Assembly: GCF_008042035.1 (NCBI RefSeq)
Contig: NZ_RDBL01000027.1
Span: 274,473-338,472 of the forward strand
DNA from: Streptomyces sp. col6
Lineage (GTDB): Bacteria > Actinomycetota > Actinomycetes > Streptomycetales > Streptomycetaceae
Direction of reading: 5' to 3'
DNA length: 64,000 nt
This document shows, piece after piece, positions 1 through 8,413 of the stretch; positions within the stretch are counted from its first letter, which is position 1; each line of letters starts with the position of its first letter. Under the pieces are notes generated by a model. It saw only the letters and a program-made list of their open reading frames with translations. It had not been told where the DNA came from and ran no database searches. The position numbers were made by a program, and so were the translations under genes.

Positions 1-7
1 CGAAGCT

Positions 8-50
8 GACCCTCCCCCGACTGTCCGGCGGACCCCGCGAGGGGAGGGTC
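8..50 (+). other. Inverted repeat upstream of tuf3
   Basis: Perfect 10-bp arms (8-17 and 41-50) are separated by 23 nt. They lie about 50 nt before the tuf3 start. This could be the terminator of a gene outside the window or a structured part of the tuf3 leader. No T-run follows, which is normal for this GC content. Confidence 0.5.
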
Positions 51-102
51 GGCCGGGCCCCGGGGTCCTCACGTCACGCTTCGCATCCCAAGGAATGAAC
101 CC

Positions 103-1272
103 ATGCCCAAGACGGCATACGTGCGCACCAAGCCGCACCTCAACATCGGCACCATGGGTCACGTCGACCACGGAAAGACGACTCTGACCGCCGCCATCAC
201 CAAGGTGCTCAGCGACCGCGGCACCGGCACCTTCGTCCCCTTCGACCGCATCGACCGCGCGCCCGAGGAGGCGCAGCGCGGCATCACCATCAACATCGCG
301 CACGTCGAGTACGAGACCGGCACCCGCCACTACGCGCACGTCGACATGCCGGGCCACGCCGACTACATCAAGAACATGGTCACGGGCGCCGCCCAGCTCG
401 ACGGGGCGATCCTCGTCGTCTCCGCGCTGGACGGGATCATGCCGCAGACCGCCGAGCACGTGCTGCTCGCCCGTCAGGTGGGCGTCGACCACATCGTGGT
501 GGCGCTCAACAAGGCGGACGCCGGCGACCCCGAGCTGACCGACCTGGTCGAGCTGGAGGTGCGCGAGCTGCTGTCCGCGCAGGGCTACGGCGGCGACACC
601 GTGCCCGTCGTACGGGTGTCGGGGCTGCGGGCGCTGGAGGGCGACCCGCGCTGGACCGGTGCCGTGGAGGCGCTGCTCGACGCCGTCGACACCTATGTGC
701 CGATGCCGGTGCGCTACACCGACGCGCCGTTCCTGCTGCCGGTGGAGAACGTCCTGACCATCACCGGCCGGGGCACGGTCGTCACCGGCGCCGTGGAGCG
801 CGGCACGGTCCGCGTGGGTGACCGGGTGACGGTCCTCGGTGCGGACACCGAGACGGTCGTCACCGGCCTGGAGACCTTCGGCAAGCCGATGGAGTCCGCC
901 GAGGCCGGCGACAACGTCGCGCTGCTGCTGCGCGGCGTCGAGCGCGACCGCGTGCGCCGCGGTCATGTCGTCGCGGCGCCGGGCAGCGTCACCCCGAGCC
1001 GGCGCTTCACCGCGCGGGTGTACGTCCTGTCGGGGCGCGAGGGCGGCCGCACCACCCCGGTCACCACCGGGTACCGGCCGCAGTTCTACATCCGCACGGC
1101 CGACGTGGTCGGCGATGTGGACCTCGGCGAGGCGGGGGTGGCGCGGCCCGGGGACACGGTCACCATGACCGTCGAGCTGGGCCGGGACATCCCGCTGGAG
1201 CCGGGCCTCGGCTTCGCGATCCGCGAGGGCGGCCGCACGGTCGGCGCGGGCACGGTCACGGAGCTGCTCTGA
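103..1272 (+). CDS. tuf3: Translation elongation factor Tu, tuf3-type paralogue
   Basis: 389-aa EF-Tu, the GTPase that delivers aminoacyl-tRNA to the ribosome. All G motifs are visible: GHVDHGKT (residues 19-26), RGITI (59-63), DMPGH (81-85) and NKAD (136-139). Domain 2 has GRGTVVTG and domain 3 has GYRPQFY and AIREGGRTVGAG. It is a few residues shorter than housekeeping Streptomyces EF-Tu (about 397 aa) and diverged, as expected of the secondary tuf3 type, which is known to respond to stress or stringent conditions in streptomycetes. The protein has no cysteine: the E. coli Cys81, Cys137 and Cys255 equivalents are Met, Ala and Val. It stands alone, not in an rpsL-rpsG-fusA-tuf operon. SD AAGGAA precedes the ATG and a strong hairpin follows. 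Confidence 0.95.
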   Translation: MPKTAYVRTKPHLNIGTMGHVDHGKTTLTAAITKVLSDRGTGTFVPFDRIDRAPEEAQRGITINIAHVEYETGTRHYAHVDMPGHADYIKNMVTGAAQLDGAILVVSALDGIMPQTAEHVLLARQVGVDHIVVALNKADAGDPELTDLVELEVRELLSAQGYGGDTVPVVRVSGLRALEGDPRWTGAVEALLDAVDTYVPMPVRYTDAPFLLPVENVLTITGRGTVVTGAVERGTVRVGDRVTVLGADTETVVTGLETFGKPMESAEAGDNVALLLRGVERDRVRRGHVVAAPGSVTPSRRFTARVYVLSGREGGRTTPVTTGYRPQFYIRTADVVGDVDLGEAGVARPGDTVTMTVELGRDIPLEPGLGFAIREGGRTVGAGTVTELL

Positions 1273-1286
1273 GCCCCGCGAAGACC

Positions 1287-1327
1287 GTGGGCCCGCCTCC
1301 CCGGACGCTCCGAGGAGGCGGGCCCAC
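1287..1327 (+). terminator. Terminator after tuf3
   Basis: A perfect 14-bp stem (1287-1300 with 1314-1327) has a 13-nt loop and starts 15 nt after the tuf3 stop. It separates tuf3 from the next gene on the same strand, whose start lies 14 nt beyond the hairpin. Confidence 0.85.
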
Positions 1328-1341
1328 CGCACAATGGGGGA

Positions 1342-2187
1342 GTGAACGAGTCGATACCCGTCATCCGAGATGTGGACCACGGCACCGCACGGCTGCTCCC
1401 GGACGTGGACCGGGAGCGGGCCTGGCTGCTGACGGTCGACGGAGCACCGCAGTCCTACGTCGACCTGGACGCGCCCGAGCACCTGGAGTTCGAGTACGCG
1501 CGACGGCTCGGCCATGTCGTGGACTGCGCGGCGGACCCGGGCGAGCCGCTGGACGTCCTGCACCTGGGCGGCGGCGGTCTCACCCTGCCCCGTTATGTCG
1601 CGGCCACCCGCCCCGGTTCCCGGCAGGAGGTGGCGGACGCGGACCGCGCTCTCCTCGACCTCGTCGCGGAGCACCTGCCGCTGCCCGAGTGCGGCGGCAT
1701 CACCGTGCACGCGGCGGACGCCCGCGCCCGGCTGGAGGAGACGGTGCCCGGCTCGCTGGACCTGCTGATCGCGGACGTCTTCGGCGGGTCACGGGTGCCC
1801 GCCCACCTCACCACCGTCCCGTACGCGCGGGCGGCGGCGCGGGCGTTGCGCCCGGACGGGATCTACGCCGCCAACCTCGCGGACGGGCCGCCGTTCGGTT
1901 TCCTGCGCTCGCAGCTGGCCACCTTCGCCACCGCCTTCACCGAGCTGGCGCTGATCGCGGAGCCGGGCGTGCTGCGCGGCCGGCGCTTCGGCAACGTTGT
2001 CCTGGTCGCATCCCGCGCCCCGATCGACACGGCGGCCCTGGCCCGCCGGTGCGCGGCGGACGCGTTCGCCGCGCGGGTGGAGTACGGGGAGGCGCTTGAG
2101 GCGTTCGTCAACGGCGCCCGGCCGGTCGGCGACGAGGACGCGGTCCCCTCACCCGAGCCGCCCGACGGCTCCTTCCGCATCGGCTGA
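1342..2187 (+). CDS. Spermidine synthase-like fold methyltransferase/aminopropyltransferase homologue
   Basis: 281-aa soluble protein with the nucleotide-binding core of spermidine synthases and class I methyltransferases: the glycine motif VLHLGGGGLTLPRY around residues 72-85 and the acidic strand-4 motif LDLLIADVFGG near 143-153. Actinobacteria carry many such proteins of unknown substrate, usually annotated spermidine synthase family. True polyamine synthesis is not shown, since neighbouring genes are unrelated. The start is GTG 1342, preceded by GGGGGAG. Its 3' end overlaps the convergent MFS gene by 39 bp. Confidence 0.75.
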   Translation: MNESIPVIRDVDHGTARLLPDVDRERAWLLTVDGAPQSYVDLDAPEHLEFEYARRLGHVVDCAADPGEPLDVLHLGGGGLTLPRYVAATRPGSRQEVADADRALLDLVAEHLPLPECGGITVHAADARARLEETVPGSLDLLIADVFGGSRVPAHLTTVPYARAAARALRPDGIYAANLADGPPFGFLRSQLATFATAFTELALIAEPGVLRGRRFGNVVLVASRAPIDTAALARRCAADAFAARVEYGEALEAFVNGARPVGDEDAVPSPEPPDGSFRIG

Positions 2188-3462
2188 CGTGGGCGGCACG
2201 AGCGGGGCCGCGGCCACCTCCACCGACTCGGTCCTGCGGGTCAGGTTGCGTACGTCCGGCACGAAGAGCACCGCGCCCGTAACGAGCACGACCAGCCCCG
2301 CGCAGCCCCACAGCGCCTGACCGCGCCCGACCAGCGACTCGACGGGTCCGGCGAGGGCGGTGGCGACCGGCACCATCGCCACCGAGCCGAACCAGTCGTA
2401 GGCCGAGACGCGCGACAGCTTCTCCTCGGGGATCTCCTGGTGCATGGCGGTCATCCAGGAGACGCCGAACACCTCGATCGCCGTACCGCTGACGAACATC
2501 ACCACGCAGAGCCAGGTCGCGGACAGCGGCACGGCGAGGCCGGCCGACGGCAGGGCCAGCGGGAAGACGCAGAGCGTTCCGGCCAGCAGGAGGCGGCGCG
2601 GCTTCCAGCGCATCATCAGCAGTGCCCCGGCCAGGTTGCCGACGCCGAACGCGGCGAGCGCGAAGCCCCAGGGCCGGGCGCCGCCGAGTTCGTCGCGGGC
2701 GACCAGCGGACCGTAGACCGCCTCGGCCGCGCCCACGGCGGCGACCACCACGGAGAACTGGGCGACGATGGCCCAGAGCCACGGCCGGCCGGTGAACTCC
2801 TTCCAGCCGTCCCGCAGGTCCGCGAGCAGCCCGCCCCCCGGCTCGCGCGCCGGGATGTGGCTGACGTCGAGGAAGGCGCGCAGGGCTCCCGCGACCGCGA
2901 AGGCGGCGGCGTCCACGGCCAGCACCCAGCCGGGGTCCATCGCCGCGATCATGGCGCCGCCGAGGGCCGCACCGCCGATGGCGGCGCCCTGGGTGGACAT
3001 CCGGAAGAGCGCGAAGGCACGGCTCGCCTGTTCGCCGCTGACGCTCGACATCAGCATGCCCTCGGCCGCCGGGCTGAAGAAGGCCTGCCCGGTGCCGCAC
3101 AGCGCGGTGAGCAGCATCATCTGCCACAGCTGGGGGTCGCCGGCCAGGACCAGCAGGGCGAAGAGGCCCTGCGAGACGCAGTTGAGGGTGTTGGCCGCCA
3201 CCATCACCCGGTGCCGCGGCAGCCGGTCCGCGATCGCCCCGCCGATCAGCAGGAAGAGCACCAGCGGCACCGTCCTGGCGGCGGCGACGAGGCCGACGTC
3301 ACCGCCGTCGCCGCCGGTCTGGAGAACCGCGAACGCCGCCGCGATCAGTGCGCCGTGGGTGCCCAGGGCGGTGATGATCGAGGCGGCGGTGAGCAGCCGG
3401 TAGTTGCGCCCTGCCGGGACGGGGCGGGTGGAGCGGGAGGCGGGGGCGGCTGCGTCGGTCAC
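2149..3462 (-). CDS. MFS transporter, drug/siderophore exporter type
   Basis: 437-aa integral membrane protein with about 12 hydrophobic segments and the major facilitator loop motif GGAIADRLPRHRVM after the second helix. The overall pattern fits the DHA3/EntS-like group (MFS_3), which exports drugs, siderophores or other small molecules by proton antiport. The substrate cannot be told from sequence or context. The start is GTG 3462, with a well-formed promoter whose -10 ends 6 nt before the start, so the mRNA should be leaderless. A perfect palindrome overlaps the -35 and may bind a repressor. The 3' end overlaps the convergent upstream gene. Confidence 0.85.
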   Translation of the reverse strand: MTDAAAPASRSTRPVPAGRNYRLLTAASIITALGTHGALIAAAFAVLQTGGDGGDVGLVAAARTVPLVLFLLIGGAIADRLPRHRVMVAANTLNCVSQGLFALLVLAGDPQLWQMMLLTALCGTGQAFFSPAAEGMLMSSVSGEQASRAFALFRMSTQGAAIGGAALGGAMIAAMDPGWVLAVDAAAFAVAGALRAFLDVSHIPAREPGGGLLADLRDGWKEFTGRPWLWAIVAQFSVVVAAVGAAEAVYGPLVARDELGGARPWGFALAAFGVGNLAGALLMMRWKPRRLLLAGTLCVFPLALPSAGLAVPLSATWLCVVMFVSGTAIEVFGVSWMTAMHQEIPEEKLSRVSAYDWFGSVAMVPVATALAGPVESLVGRGQALWGCAGLVVLVTGAVLFVPDVRNLTRRTESVEVAAAPLVPPTSADAEGAVGRLG

Positions 3463-3498
3463 CCAGGGACTATCGCGGCCGCGCCCCCTTTGCGCAAA
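3463..3498 (-). promoter_or_regulatory. MFS gene promoter with palindrome over the -35
   Basis: Read on the minus strand: -35 TTGCGC (3497-3492), a 17-bp spacer, -10 GATAGT (3474-3469), then 6 nt to GTG 3462. The -35 is embedded in the perfect 10-bp palindrome TTTGCGCAAA (3489-3498), a plausible repressor site. Confidence 0.65.
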
Positions 3499-3516
3499 TG
3501 AGTTCCCGGACCGGGC

Positions 3517-4602
3517 TCAGGACTCGCTGTCGGTGTCGGTGATCGGCACGGTGCGCACCGTGCTGAGGATCTTCTCGATCGTCGCGTTGGGCAGCTCGTC
3601 GTCGACACCGGCGGCGGCGTACAGCACCCAGGAGGCGAAGGCGCCCTTGGTGTTCTTGAACGTGAAGGCGTACGTCTTGCCGTCACTGCTGCACTTGGAA
3701 CGCTTGGTGACGTTGGGCGCGGTCGCGGTGACCAGGCTCCCGGTCAGCCCCGACTTGGTGGTGTACTGCTTGGGCTTGCTGATCTTGATGGTCTTCTTCG
3801 GCATGTGCTGCGCGAACGCGGCCCAAGCCCAGGTGCCGGCCTCGTTCCGGGCGTTCACATCGGCGTCCGTGGCGCCCTCGGCGCCCCGGGTGCCGGTGCC
3901 GGCCAGGCTGTAGTTGTCGTCGGTGCCGTCCTTGTCGGCGTCGTCGGTGCACCACTTCTTCTTGAGGTCCGCCGGCCCGGTGAACCCGATGAGCGGCATA
4001 CCGTCGTTCTTCTTCTCGTCCTCGAAGAAGGACAGCACGCCGGGCGGGGACACCTCCCAGTCGCCCGGCACGTCGAACTGGGTGCCCCACTTGGGGTTCG
4101 TCACGACCTTCCAGCCCGCGATCTGCGGCTTGGCCTCGTCGTCGCCGCCGCGCGGGTTGGCCTCGGACGGGGACGCGGAACCGGACGGCTTGACGGGCGC
4201 GGACGACTTCTTGCCGCCGGCGACGTTCTTGCCGTCCTTGTCGTCGTCCTTGTTCAGCACGATGACACCGGTGACCGCGGCGGCCACCACGACCGCGGTC
4301 GCCGCGACGATCGCCACGATCGTCGTCTTCTTCTTGTTGTTGTCACCGCCGGGCTGCGGATCGCCGGGAGGTCCGGGCACCGCGTACTGCGGTGCCGTGG
4401 GCTGCTGGTACGGGTTGGGCTGTCCGTAGCCCCCCTGCCCGCCCTGCTGCGGGTACCCGTAACCGGGCTGCTGCTGTCCCTGCTGCTGGTATCCCGGCTG
4501 CTGATAGGGATTCGGCTGCTGGTACCCCGGCTGCTGGTACGGGTTCTGGTTCTGGTCCTGCGGGTTCTGCTCGCCCCCGGGCGGCTGCTGTCCTGGCCAC
4601 AT
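3517..4602 (-). CDS. Membrane-anchored protein with Pro/Gln/Tyr-rich cytoplasmic N-terminus
   Basis: 361-aa protein of unknown function. The first 90 or so residues are low complexity, built from repeats such as NPYQQPGYQQ. A Lys-rich stop-transfer patch and one transmembrane helix (TIVAIVAATAVVVAAAVTGVIVL) follow near residues 95-118, then a charged linker and an extracytoplasmic domain of about 200 aa with two cysteines that could form a disulfide. This architecture is common among actinobacterial surface proteins. I chose ATG 4602 because the longer frame upstream lacks the domain's character. A TATCGT hexamer ends 8 nt upstream and no SD is seen, so the transcript may be nearly leaderless. 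Confidence 0.8.
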   Translation of the reverse strand: MWPGQQPPGGEQNPQDQNQNPYQQPGYQQPNPYQQPGYQQQGQQQPGYGYPQQGGQGGYGQPNPYQQPTAPQYAVPGPPGDPQPGGDNNKKKTTIVAIVAATAVVVAAAVTGVIVLNKDDDKDGKNVAGGKKSSAPVKPSGSASPSEANPRGGDDEAKPQIAGWKVVTNPKWGTQFDVPGDWEVSPPGVLSFFEDEKKNDGMPLIGFTGPADLKKKWCTDDADKDGTDDNYSLAGTGTRGAEGATDADVNARNEAGTWAWAAFAQHMPKKTIKISKPKQYTTKSGLTGSLVTATAPNVTKRSKCSSDGKTYAFTFKNTKGAFASWVLYAAAGVDDELPNATIEKILSTVRTVPITDTDSES

Positions 4603-4741
4603 GGCGAGTAACGATAGAGGTGCCCCGCCCGGCGTGCTACGTCCGCCCCCGTGTGCGAACGGTGAAGGAGGGGCGGCGGCCGGACGGGACGTGGCCGCGA
4701 AGGCATGGCCAAAGGCTGCTACCCATGAGTAACATCGGTCC

Positions 4742-5194
4742 ATGAGCGCTGAACAGATGACCGCGGGCGAGATGCTCGCCGCGACGGTCCCCATGGTCCG
4801 GACCCTCAACCTCGAATTCCTGGAGTCCACCGCCGACCGCGCGGTGGTCCGCATGCCGGACCAGGCCGACTACCACAACCACGTCGGCGGACCGCACGCC
4901 GGAGCCATGTTCACGCTGGCGGAGTCGGCGAGCGGTGCCATCGTCATCGCCGCGTTCGGCGACCAGCTGGCCCGCGCCGTGCCGCTCGCGGTGAGCGCCG
5001 AGATCGGCTACAAGAAGCTGGCCATGGGGGAGGTCACCGCGACCGCCGTCCTCGGCCGCCCCGCCGCCGAGGTCGTCGCGGAGCTCGACGCGGGCGAGCG
5101 CCCCGAGTTCCCGGTGACCGTGGAGATACGCCGCGGGGACGGAGCCGTCACCGGGGAGATGACCGTGGTCTGGACCCTGCGCCCCCACTCCTGA
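4742..5194 (+). CDS. Hotdog-fold thioesterase-like protein (DUF4442/PaaI type)
   Basis: 150-aa single-domain protein with the hotdog-fold pattern HNHVGGPHAGAMFTLAESA (residues 40-58), which places the active-site region at the start of the central helix as in PaaI-type acyl-CoA thioesterases. Family members hydrolyse acyl-CoA thioesters. The substrate here is unknown and the neighbours give no pathway. It is divergent from the Pro/Gln-rich membrane protein. TAACAT ends 6 nt before ATG 4742 and there is no SD, consistent with a leaderless transcript. A strong hairpin lies 15 nt after the stop. Confidence 0.8.
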   Translation: MSAEQMTAGEMLAATVPMVRTLNLEFLESTADRAVVRMPDQADYHNHVGGPHAGAMFTLAESASGAIVIAAFGDQLARAVPLAVSAEIGYKKLAMGEVTATAVLGRPAAEVVAELDAGERPEFPVTVEIRRGDGAVTGEMTVVWTLRPHS

Positions 5195-5208
5195 CCCGTA
5201 CGACCCGA

Positions 5209-5243
5209 CGGCCGCCCGACACCGGACAGGTGCCGGGCGGCCG
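5209..5243 (+). terminator. Terminator after the thioesterase gene
   Basis: A 10-bp GC stem (5209-5218 with 5234-5243) is extended by an inner 4-bp stem (5220-5223 with 5229-5232) around a 5-nt loop. It begins 15 nt past the stop codon. Confidence 0.8.
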
Positions 5244-5342
5244 TTCGCGCTGTCCGCCCCGGTGAAGCTGAGGGTAGGCTTCCCGCGCTGCGCCGATGAG
5301 TTGTCCGGCGGGCGACGAGACATCACACGTAAGGAAACGGCG

Positions 5343-6005
5343 TTGCACATCCAGGAGTGGCTGGAGACCGTCCCCGCGATCAGCGTGTACGTCCTGGTGG
5401 GCGTCGTCATCGGACTGGAGAGCCTGGGCATCCCGCTGCCCGGCGAGATCGTCCTGGTCAGCGCGGCGCTGCTGGCCGCGAGCCACGACGGCATCAACCC
5501 CTGGATCCTGGGCGCCTGCGCCACGGCGGGCGCCGTGATCGGCGACTCGATCGGCTACGCCATCGGCCGCAAGGGCGGCCGGCCACTGCTGGCCTGGCTC
5601 GGCGGCAAGTTCCCCAAGCACTTCGGAGAGAGCCAGATCGCCCTGGCCGAGCGCTCCTTCCAGAAGTGGGGCATGTGGGCGGTGTTCTTCGGCCGCTTCG
5701 TCGCGCTGCTGCGCATCTTCGCGGGACCGCTGGCCGGGGTGCTGCACATGCCGTACTGGAAGTTCCTCGTCGCCAACGTGCTGGGCGGGATCGCCTGGGC
5801 GGGCGGCACCACGGCCGTCATCTACTCGGTGGGCGTCGTCGCCGAGGCCTGGCTGAAGCGGTTCTCCTACCTGGGCCTGGCCATCGCCATCCTGATCGGC
5901 CTCGCCTCGATGCTGATCATCAAGAACCGCGCCAAGAAGGCCGCCGCCGCGCACTCCGAGGCGGCCGCCGAGCCGGAACCGGGGACCGTGCCGGTCGCCG
6001 ACTGA
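5343..6005 (+). CDS. DedA family membrane protein
   Basis: 220-aa polytopic inner-membrane protein of the DedA/SNARE-associated family, which acts in undecaprenyl-phosphate and phospholipid recycling and in membrane homeostasis. The signature region GLESLGIPLPGEIVL lies near the N-terminus, and the conserved FFGRFVALLRIFAGPLAG follows in the middle. The start is TTG 5343, preceded by AAGGAAA at 5331. A longer frame from 5262 adds 27 residues without family character. A TAGGCT element near 5275 may be its -10. The hydrophilic Ala/Glu-rich C-terminus is typical of actinobacterial members. Confidence 0.88.
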   Translation: MHIQEWLETVPAISVYVLVGVVIGLESLGIPLPGEIVLVSAALLAASHDGINPWILGACATAGAVIGDSIGYAIGRKGGRPLLAWLGGKFPKHFGESQIALAERSFQKWGMWAVFFGRFVALLRIFAGPLAGVLHMPYWKFLVANVLGGIAWAGGTTAVIYSVGVVAEAWLKRFSYLGLAIAILIGLASMLIIKNRAKKAAAAHSEAAAEPEPGTVPVAD

Positions 6006-6019
6006 GCGGACGGCGTTGT

Positions 6020-6550
6020 TCAGCCGCCGCACGCCTCGCGGTGCGCCTTGGCCAGCTCCACGTAACCCACCGCGTTGAAGCGGACGCCTTCGAGCTCCTC
6101 CTCGGTCAGCTGCCGCTTCACCTTCGCCGGGACGCCCGCCACCAGGGAGCCCGGCGGTACCCGCATCCCCTGCGGGACCAGGGCCTGCGCCGCGACCAGC
6201 GAGCCCGCGCCGATGTGCGCGCCGTTGAGGACGGTGGCCCCCATGCCGATGAGTACGTCGTCCTCGATGGTGCAGCCGTGCAGGACCGCGTTGTGCCCGA
6301 CCGAGACCCGCTCGCCGACTGTCACCGTGAAGCCCGGGTCGACGTGCACGCTGCAGTTGTCCTGGATGTTGGAGTCCGCACCGATGACGATGGGGCCGCA
6401 GTCCGCGCGCAGCACCGCCTGATACCAGAGGCTGGAGCCCGCCGCCATCGTGACGTCCCCGATCGCGACCGAGGTCGGCGCGGTGAACGCGTCCGCGTCG
6501 ATGGACGGCTCCTTGCCGCCCATGCCCATGATCAACGCCTGCTCCGCCAT
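6020..6550 (-). CDS. Gamma-carbonic anhydrase-like left-handed beta-helix protein
   Basis: 176-aa hexapeptide-repeat protein of the gamma-carbonic anhydrase/PaaY/YrdA family. The three zinc-ligand histidines expected of the trimer are visible at H69 (CSVHVD), H86 and H91 (VGHNAVLHGC). The enzymatic role is uncertain: many family members show weak or thioesterase-like activity. ATG 6550 is preceded by GGAGGA with 8-nt spacing. It is convergent with dedA, with only 14 bp between them. Confidence 0.85.
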   Translation of the reverse strand: MAEQALIMGMGGKEPSIDADAFTAPTSVAIGDVTMAAGSSLWYQAVLRADCGPIVIGADSNIQDNCSVHVDPGFTVTVGERVSVGHNAVLHGCTIEDDVLIGMGATVLNGAHIGAGSLVAAQALVPQGMRVPPGSLVAGVPAKVKRQLTEEELEGVRFNAVGYVELAKAHREACGG

Positions 6551-6716
6551 CGCGCGTTCCTCCGTGCTCCGCTGCCGTGGGTCGCGGCGGCCACGGCGAC
6601 CCCCGGCCGTCCGCCGGGGAAACCGTATGCGACGCACCGCCGTCCCAGGCCTGTTGGGGTGAAGATCACAGGCCGGTGCGGCCGAAGGCCCGGTGGGCGC
6701 GGACTACCGTGAGCGC

Positions 6717-7454
6717 GTGCCCAAGAACAGAAACGCGTTCTCCTCGCTGACCGCCTGGCGGCGGCGCGCCCTGTCCGGGGCCGTCCACCGCTGCTGGCGC
6801 TGGGCGCGCGAGGCGGGCGCGGTGACCGCCGAGCACCCCGGGGGACTGCGGTTCGCCCGGATCGGCGGGGGCACCCGGCTGGCGTTCCCGCAGGGCACCG
6901 TCTTCGGGGAGCCGTGGATCGAACTGGGCGACCACTGCATCATCGGCGAACAGGTCACGCTGACGGCGGGACTCATGCCCGACCTCGATCTCGGCCCCGA
7001 CCCGATCCTCACCCTGGGCGACGGGGTGGTGCTGGGCCGCGGCAGCCATGTCGTCGCCGACACCACGGTGACCATCGGCGCGAACACGTACTGCGGGCCG
7101 TACGTCTACATCACCTCGACCAACCACAGCTACGACGACCCGCACGAGCCGGTCGGCAGGCAGTGGCCGCGGATGGAGCCCGTCTCCATCGGTCCCGGCT
7201 GCTGGATCGGTACCGGTGCGGTGATCCTGCCGGGCGCCCGGCTCGGACGCAATGTCGTCGTGGCCGCCGGCGCGGTCGTCCGCGGCGAGGTGCCCGACCG
7301 GGCGGTCGTGGCAGGCGCTCCCGCCCGGGTCGTACGCAGCTGGCATCCGGACCGGGGCTGGGAGCCGCCCCTGCGCACACCGGCCCCGGTGCCGATCCCC
7401 GCGGACGTCACCCCGGAACAGCTGCTGGCCGTGGCGGAGCTGGAAGAGGGTTAG
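6717..7454 (+). CDS. Hexapeptide-repeat acyltransferase (maltose/galactoside O-acetyltransferase type)
   Basis: 245-aa protein with a long left-handed beta-helix of hexapeptide repeats (for example IGPGCWIGTGAVILPGARLG) and the late motif VVAGAPARVVR of the NodL/LacA/MaA acyltransferases. The extra N-terminal helix and the insertion TSTNHSYDDP, carrying the likely catalytic His, fit this family. The acceptor sugar or metabolite is unknown. GTG 6717 was chosen because TACCGT ends exactly 6 nt before it with no SD, indicating a leaderless mRNA; a GTG at 6693 would add 8 residues. Confidence 0.8.
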   Translation: MPKNRNAFSSLTAWRRRALSGAVHRCWRWAREAGAVTAEHPGGLRFARIGGGTRLAFPQGTVFGEPWIELGDHCIIGEQVTLTAGLMPDLDLGPDPILTLGDGVVLGRGSHVVADTTVTIGANTYCGPYVYITSTNHSYDDPHEPVGRQWPRMEPVSIGPGCWIGTGAVILPGARLGRNVVVAAGAVVRGEVPDRAVVAGAPARVVRSWHPDRGWEPPLRTPAPVPIPADVTPEQLLAVAELEEG

Positions 7455-7511
7455 GGCCTAGGGCCTTTCGTCCGGATCAGGCCGGGCTCGCGCGCTGACC
7501 CGGCCCCGCGC

Positions 7512-8378
7512 TCAGCCGGTCGCCAGCAGGACCGTGCCCACCAGTGCGAGTCCGGCGCCCGCCGCCTGCACGCCCCGCAGCCGCTCCTTGAGGTACCCGC
7601 GCGCGGCCAGGGCGGTGACCACCGGATAGAGCGAGGCCAGTACGGCGGCGACGGTGACCGGGCCGTGCTGCGCGGCCATCGCGTACGTGCCGTTGGCCGC
7701 CACGTCCGCGAGCCCGACGAACGCCAGCGCCGGAAGGGCGGCCCGGACCGCCGCCGCGCCTCCCTCCTCGGGCAGCGCCCGGCCGCCGCGCCGCACCGAG
7801 ACGTACAGCGCCCCGCCGCCCACCGCGATATTGGTCAGCCGCTGCACGAACAGGGCGAGAAACAGCCCGGTCACTGTCGTCGACGCCTCGGCGATCAGCG
7901 ACATCACGGTCCCGAAACCGAAGGCGGCCACCAGCGTCAGCAGGATCGCCCGCCGCTGCACCGGGGCCCCGCGCAGCTGCGGGCCGCCCGCCATCACGAT
8001 GCCCGCGACGGCGACGGCGACCCCGGCGCACTGCAGGAGCCCCGGCCGCTCCCCGGCGATCAGTCCCACGCCCACCGGTACGGCCACGCCGAGCGAACCG
8101 AGCGGGGAGACCACACCCATCGGTCCCAGAGCGAGCGCCTTGTAGAAGCAGAGCATCGCCATCGGCCCCACGACTCCCGCCCCGACCGCGAACCAGAGCC
8201 GGGGACCCGCCTCGCTCCAGCCGCCCGTGACGGTCACGATCACCCCCAGCACCGTCGCCGCGATGATCTGCGAGACCACGACCACGGTGAGCGCGGGCGT
8301 GCGCCGCGTCAGCAGACCGCCCCCGAAGTCGGCCAGTCCCCACAGGAGGCTGGTGGCCAGGGCGAACAACGCGGTCAT
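7512..8378 (-). CDS. EamA/DMT family transporter
   Basis: 288-aa membrane protein with ten hydrophobic helices in two repeated EamA halves, as in RhaT/YdcZ/RarD-like metabolite exporters. The first half has KALALGPMGVVSPLGSLGV and the second AAQHGPVTVAAVLASLYPVVTAL, the usual helix-4/helix-9 pattern. ATG 8378 has GAGGCA upstream. It is divergent from an XRE-cupin regulator with an inverted repeat between them, so that regulator is its likely controller. The substrate is not predictable; pairs of this type often handle amino acids or vitamins. Confidence 0.83.
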   Translation of the reverse strand: MTALFALATSLLWGLADFGGGLLTRRTPALTVVVVSQIIAATVLGVIVTVTGGWSEAGPRLWFAVGAGVVGPMAMLCFYKALALGPMGVVSPLGSLGVAVPVGVGLIAGERPGLLQCAGVAVAVAGIVMAGGPQLRGAPVQRRAILLTLVAAFGFGTVMSLIAEASTTVTGLFLALFVQRLTNIAVGGGALYVSVRRGGRALPEEGGAAAVRAALPALAFVGLADVAANGTYAMAAQHGPVTVAAVLASLYPVVTALAARGYLKERLRGVQAAGAGLALVGTVLLATG

Positions 8379-8413
8379 GGGTGCCTCGCAGTACAGTGCG
8401 GTGAACAAGTGGG

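Noticed and set aside
103..1272. Kirromycin-resistant EF-Tu as a self-resistance gene
   Set aside because: The Ala and Gly positions I could align with E. coli A375 and G316 are unchanged, and no elfamycin cluster is nearby.
1287..2099. Open frame overlapping the spermidine-synthase-like gene in another frame
   Set aside because: Arg/Gly/Pro-rich translation with no fold signature, and it would start inside the tuf3 terminator.
2440..3501. Plus-strand open frame opposite the MFS gene
   Set aside because: Gln/His/Gly/Arg-rich translation typical of a shadow frame; the MFS protein on the other strand is intact.
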